DNA from: Caldilineales bacterium
Lineage (GTDB): Bacteria; Chloroflexota; Anaerolineae; Caldilineales; Caldilineaceae
DNA: 64,000 bases
Assembly: GCA_012271135.1 (NCBI GenBank)
Contig: JAAXGZ010000118.1
Span: forward strand, 1-64,000
Direction of reading: 5' to 3'
This document shows positions 61,172-64,000 of the stretch, piece after piece; within the stretch, counting starts at the first letter, position 1, and each line of letters starts with the position of its first letter. The notes under the pieces are model-generated. The model saw only the letters and a list, made by a program, of their open reading frames with translations, was not told the DNA's origin and did not search any database. The position numbers and the translations under genes were made by a program.

Positions 61172-62122
61172 ATGAAGTACCCGGTACTGATCGATCAGGA
61201 AATCACCGACGCGATGCTGCAGGTCCTGCACGACCAGGGATGCGACACCTATATGTGGAATCCCGGCGGGGAGACGCCGCGCATGGAGGAGACCGTGGGC
61301 TTCTTTGTCTACGGCCATGCCCTGATCGACGGCCCCATCATGGACCGCATGCCCAAGCTGAAGGTCATCAGCAATATGGGCGTGGGGGTGGACCACATCC
61401 GGGTTCCGGATGCGGCCGAACGCGGCATTGCGGTCGGCAACACGCCCGGCTTTGTGGACGGCGCCACGGCGGACATGGCCTTCCTGCTCATGATGGCCAT
61501 TGCCCGCAACCTGAAGAAGGGCATTGACTATGCCCGCGGACCGGAGTTCCGGCACTTCGACCCGTCGCTGTGGCACGGCAAGGAAATCAACGGCGCCACG
61601 CTGGGCATCTTCGGCATGGGTGCCATTGGCAGCACAGTGGCGCGGCGCGCCTCCGGCTTCAACATGCACGTCATCTATCACAACCGCAACCGCCTGTCGG
61701 ATACACGCGAGGCCGAACTCAACGCCTACTGGGTGCCGCGCTCCAGTTTGCTCGCCCGGTCGGACTTCCTGCTGTTGTCGCTGCCGCTCAACGAGGAGAC
61801 GGAGAGCTGCATGGGGCTGGCGGAGTTCCGGCAGATGCAGGAACACGCGTACCTGATCAACATTGGCCGCGGCGGCCTGGTCCGCACCGACGAGCTGGCA
61901 ACCGCCCTTGAGGAAGGCCAGCTGGCCGGCGCCGCCCTGGACGTGACGGAACCGGAACCGTTGCCGCGGGATCATCCGCTTGTTGAGCATCCCGATGTGA
62001 TCATCACCCCACATCTGGGCTCCGCCACGGTGGAGTCACGGGAAGGCATGTTCATTCGTACCGTCGAAAACCTGATGGCAGGCATGCAGGACAAGCCCTT
62101 GCTGAGCCAGGTTTTTCAGTAG
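61172..62122 (+). CDS. D-isomer-specific 2-hydroxyacid dehydrogenase (in frame with the upstream ORF, no stop between)
   Basis: MKYPVLIDQEITDAMLQVLHDQG...LKVISNMGVGVDHIRVPDAAERGIAVGNTPGFVDGATADMAFLLMMAIARN; GATLGIFGMGAIGSTVARRASGFNMHVIYHNR; INIGRGGLVRTDELATALEEGQLAGAALDVTEPEPLP. Confidence 0.9.
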   Translation: MKYPVLIDQEITDAMLQVLHDQGCDTYMWNPGGETPRMEETVGFFVYGHALIDGPIMDRMPKLKVISNMGVGVDHIRVPDAAERGIAVGNTPGFVDGATADMAFLLMMAIARNLKKGIDYARGPEFRHFDPSLWHGKEINGATLGIFGMGAIGSTVARRASGFNMHVIYHNRNRLSDTREAELNAYWVPRSSLLARSDFLLLSLPLNEETESCMGLAEFRQMQEHAYLINIGRGGLVRTDELATALEEGQLAGAALDVTEPEPLPRDHPLVEHPDVIITPHLGSATVESREGMFIRTVENLMAGMQDKPLLSQVFQ

Positions 62123-62157
62123 ACCGGCGGACGGCGCGTTTTCCGGCCCGATGCGCC

Positions 62158-62913
62158 ATGGCAGGTTCCCAGCCACCTCAGGCGGAGGCTGAACGCCCGG
62201 CTGTGCAGGTGTCCTCAAGGACGGTGTTTTCCGGCGAGCGGACCCTGACGGCACCCGAACCCGATCTGGGGCCGGGGCTTGTACCCGACACGCGCCTCAA
62301 AATGGACGGGTTGGCATTCCTGACCAGCCTCCCTGTGGCCTCCATGGCCGCCGCCTTTTTGGATCCACAGTACCGGGGCGTACTGGATAAGATGGCGTAC
62401 GGCAACGAAGGCAAGTCCCGCGAACGGGCGCGCGTTGCCCTTCCCCAGATGGCCGAGGACCAGATTACGCGCTTCGTGGCGGGTATCGACCGGTGTCTGA
62501 TACCCAGCGGCCACCTGTTTCTCTGGATTGACAAATTCCACCTGTGCACGGGCATCGGACCTTGGCTGGAGGGTACGTCGCTGGAAACAGTGGATCTGCT
62601 GACATGGGACAAGCAGCGCATGGGCATGGGCTATCGGACCCGCCGGCAGGCCGAGTACTTGGCGGTTCTCCAGAAGTCTCCTAAACGGGCCAAGGGGGTG
62701 TGGTCCGTTCACAACATTCCCGATGTCTGGAGCGAGAAGGTGCCGCGCAGCGGCCACGCCCATCGCAAGCCGGTCGGGCTCCAGGCGGAACTGATCGCCG
62801 CGGTGACCAGCAAGGGAGACATCGTGATCGATCCGGCGGCCGGCAGCTTCTCCGTGATGGATGCCTGTCGGCGCACGGGGCGTCGTTTCCTGGGGTGCGA
62901 CATCAACGGTTGA
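62158..62913 (+). CDS. Site-specific DNA methyltransferase-like (N6_N4_Mtase type)
   Basis: MAAAFLDPQYRGVLDKMAYGNEGKSRERARVALPQM; LIPSGHLFLWIDKFHLC; VDLLTWDKQRMGMGYRTRRQAEYLAVLQK; GDIVIDPAAGSFSVMDACRRTGRRFLGCDI. Confidence 0.82.
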   Translation: MAGSQPPQAEAERPAVQVSSRTVFSGERTLTAPEPDLGPGLVPDTRLKMDGLAFLTSLPVASMAAAFLDPQYRGVLDKMAYGNEGKSRERARVALPQMAEDQITRFVAGIDRCLIPSGHLFLWIDKFHLCTGIGPWLEGTSLETVDLLTWDKQRMGMGYRTRRQAEYLAVLQKSPKRAKGVWSVHNIPDVWSEKVPRSGHAHRKPVGLQAELIAAVTSKGDIVIDPAAGSFSVMDACRRTGRRFLGCDING

Positions 62914-63036
62914 CCACCAAATCCGCGGCACCGGACTCCGGCTTGGCCGGTCTGTGCCGCCGTCCCAAGTAGAATTGGTCATCCTGATGCAGCCAGCATC
63001 GCCACTACTCGCCTGCGCAGGCGAGTCGCCCGCCCC

Positions 63037-63621
63037 ATGTCCCGGAACCCCGCGTTAGCCGCTCCCCCGCCCCTAACCCCGCCGGAACGGCTTGCGGGCA
63101 GGCGGATCGTGCTGCGGCGCTCCAGTCTGGTGGATGCCGAGGACATCTTCCGGAACTACGCAACCGACGAAACGGTCACGTACTTCCTGCCTTGGCATCC
63201 GCACCCCGATGTCAATGCCACACGCCTGTTCCTGCAGAAAGCCAACGAGGACTGGCGCAACGGAACGGACTTCGCCTACTCCATCATCCACAACGATTCG
63301 GACCAGGTGATCGGCATGATTTCGATGCGGCCGCACGGCCACATCGTGGAGATGGGCTATGTCTTGTCCCGCCATTTCTGGGGCCAGGGCATCATGACGG
63401 AGGCTCTGACGACCCTCGCCGACTGGTGTCTGGGCCAGCCCGAAATCTGGCGCGTGGAAGCCTACTGCGACGTGGAGAACAAGGCCTCGGCCCGCGTCAT
63501 GGTCAAGGCCGGCATGCGGGAAGAAGGCGTGCTGGCGCGTTACCTGCTGAACCCCGGCCTGGATGCCAGACCCCGCAACGCGTATCTGTACGCACGGACC
63601 AAGGACCGTATCCAAGCCTGA
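63037..63621 (+). CDS. GNAT family N-acetyltransferase (RimJ/RimL-like)
   Basis: LAGRRIVLRRSSLVDAEDIFRNYATDETVTYFLPWHPH; VIGMISMRPHGHIVEMGYVLSRHFWGQGIMTEALTTLADWC; ENKASARVMVKAGMREEGVL. Confidence 0.9.
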   Translation: MSRNPALAAPPPLTPPERLAGRRIVLRRSSLVDAEDIFRNYATDETVTYFLPWHPHPDVNATRLFLQKANEDWRNGTDFAYSIIHNDSDQVIGMISMRPHGHIVEMGYVLSRHFWGQGIMTEALTTLADWCLGQPEIWRVEAYCDVENKASARVMVKAGMREEGVLARYLLNPGLDARPRNAYLYARTKDRIQA

Positions 63622-63843
63622 GGCTGGCGGCCCGCCGCGCGGCTTTCATTCAGGGCGGCTACGGGCCATGATGCGCTCCCGGGCCGGCCCTCCAACCGGA
63701 CAGACGCAGTGACAGGCAAGGTGGGCGCGCGCGAGGCGGCATTGCTGCCGGAAGAAACGAATGGGCCCAGTGCCAGTGGGCAGATTGCAATGCTTCGGGC
63801 GGCTTGTTAAACTGTGAATCACGGCAACTGTGAGACTGTGGCC

Positions 63844-64000
63844 ATGAAGAACATCACAGTGTCCGTAGACTAGGCAACCCACCGGCAGGCCCGCATTCGC
63901 GCGGCGGAGTTGGACACTTCGGTCTCGGCGCTGGTGCGCGACATTCTCAGGAGTTTGGTGGAAGGCACCGGCCGCAATAGGGAAGTTAAGATGTCCGGTG
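63844..64000 (+). pseudogene. Ribbon-helix-helix antitoxin-like ORF with in-frame TAG (63871-63873); runs off the window
   Basis: MKNITVSVD*ATHRQARIRAAELDTSVSALVRDILRSLVEGTGRNREVKMSG..., typical RHH antitoxin except for the stop at codon 10. Confidence 0.65.

Overview
High-GC bacterial chromosomal window. The Tat/lipoprotein sugar-binding protein, enolase-superfamily dehydratases, PhyH and GH172/DUF2961 content suggests a Chloroflexota-like (Caldilineae/SAR202-type) lineage, but that is inference. The first ~26 kb is mostly housekeeping: RqcH/NFACT, a glycosyltransferase, two tandem primary-type sigma-70 genes, gyrB, murA, a KAS, rfbA, sat-cysC, lepB, an AI-2E permease and a BCD-type MFS protein. 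Later parts hold carbohydrate/sugar-acid catabolism genes, a Leu-tRNA(CAA), mutM, a HigBA pair, a sugar ABC transporter, and remnants of IS607/IS605-type, IS1182-type and IS66-type elements. The most interesting region is 57.2-62.9 kb. It has two tandem paralogues that join a RelE/ParE-like domain to an SF1 (UvrD-like) helicase. One is apparently catalytically intact. The other has lost its Walker A and B residues and reads in frame into a 2-hydroxyacid dehydrogenase. A DNA methyltransferase with a DPQY motif follows. Other notable items: a possible caspase-fold protein, an AI-2E permease fused to a degenerate HAD domain, a MurA with Asp at the catalytic Cys position, a hairpin-rich gyrB leader, a 28-bp perfect palindrome upstream of a sugar ABC operon, spondin-like secreted proteins, and decayed toxin-antitoxin genes. 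All family calls come from reading motifs by eye; no searches were run.
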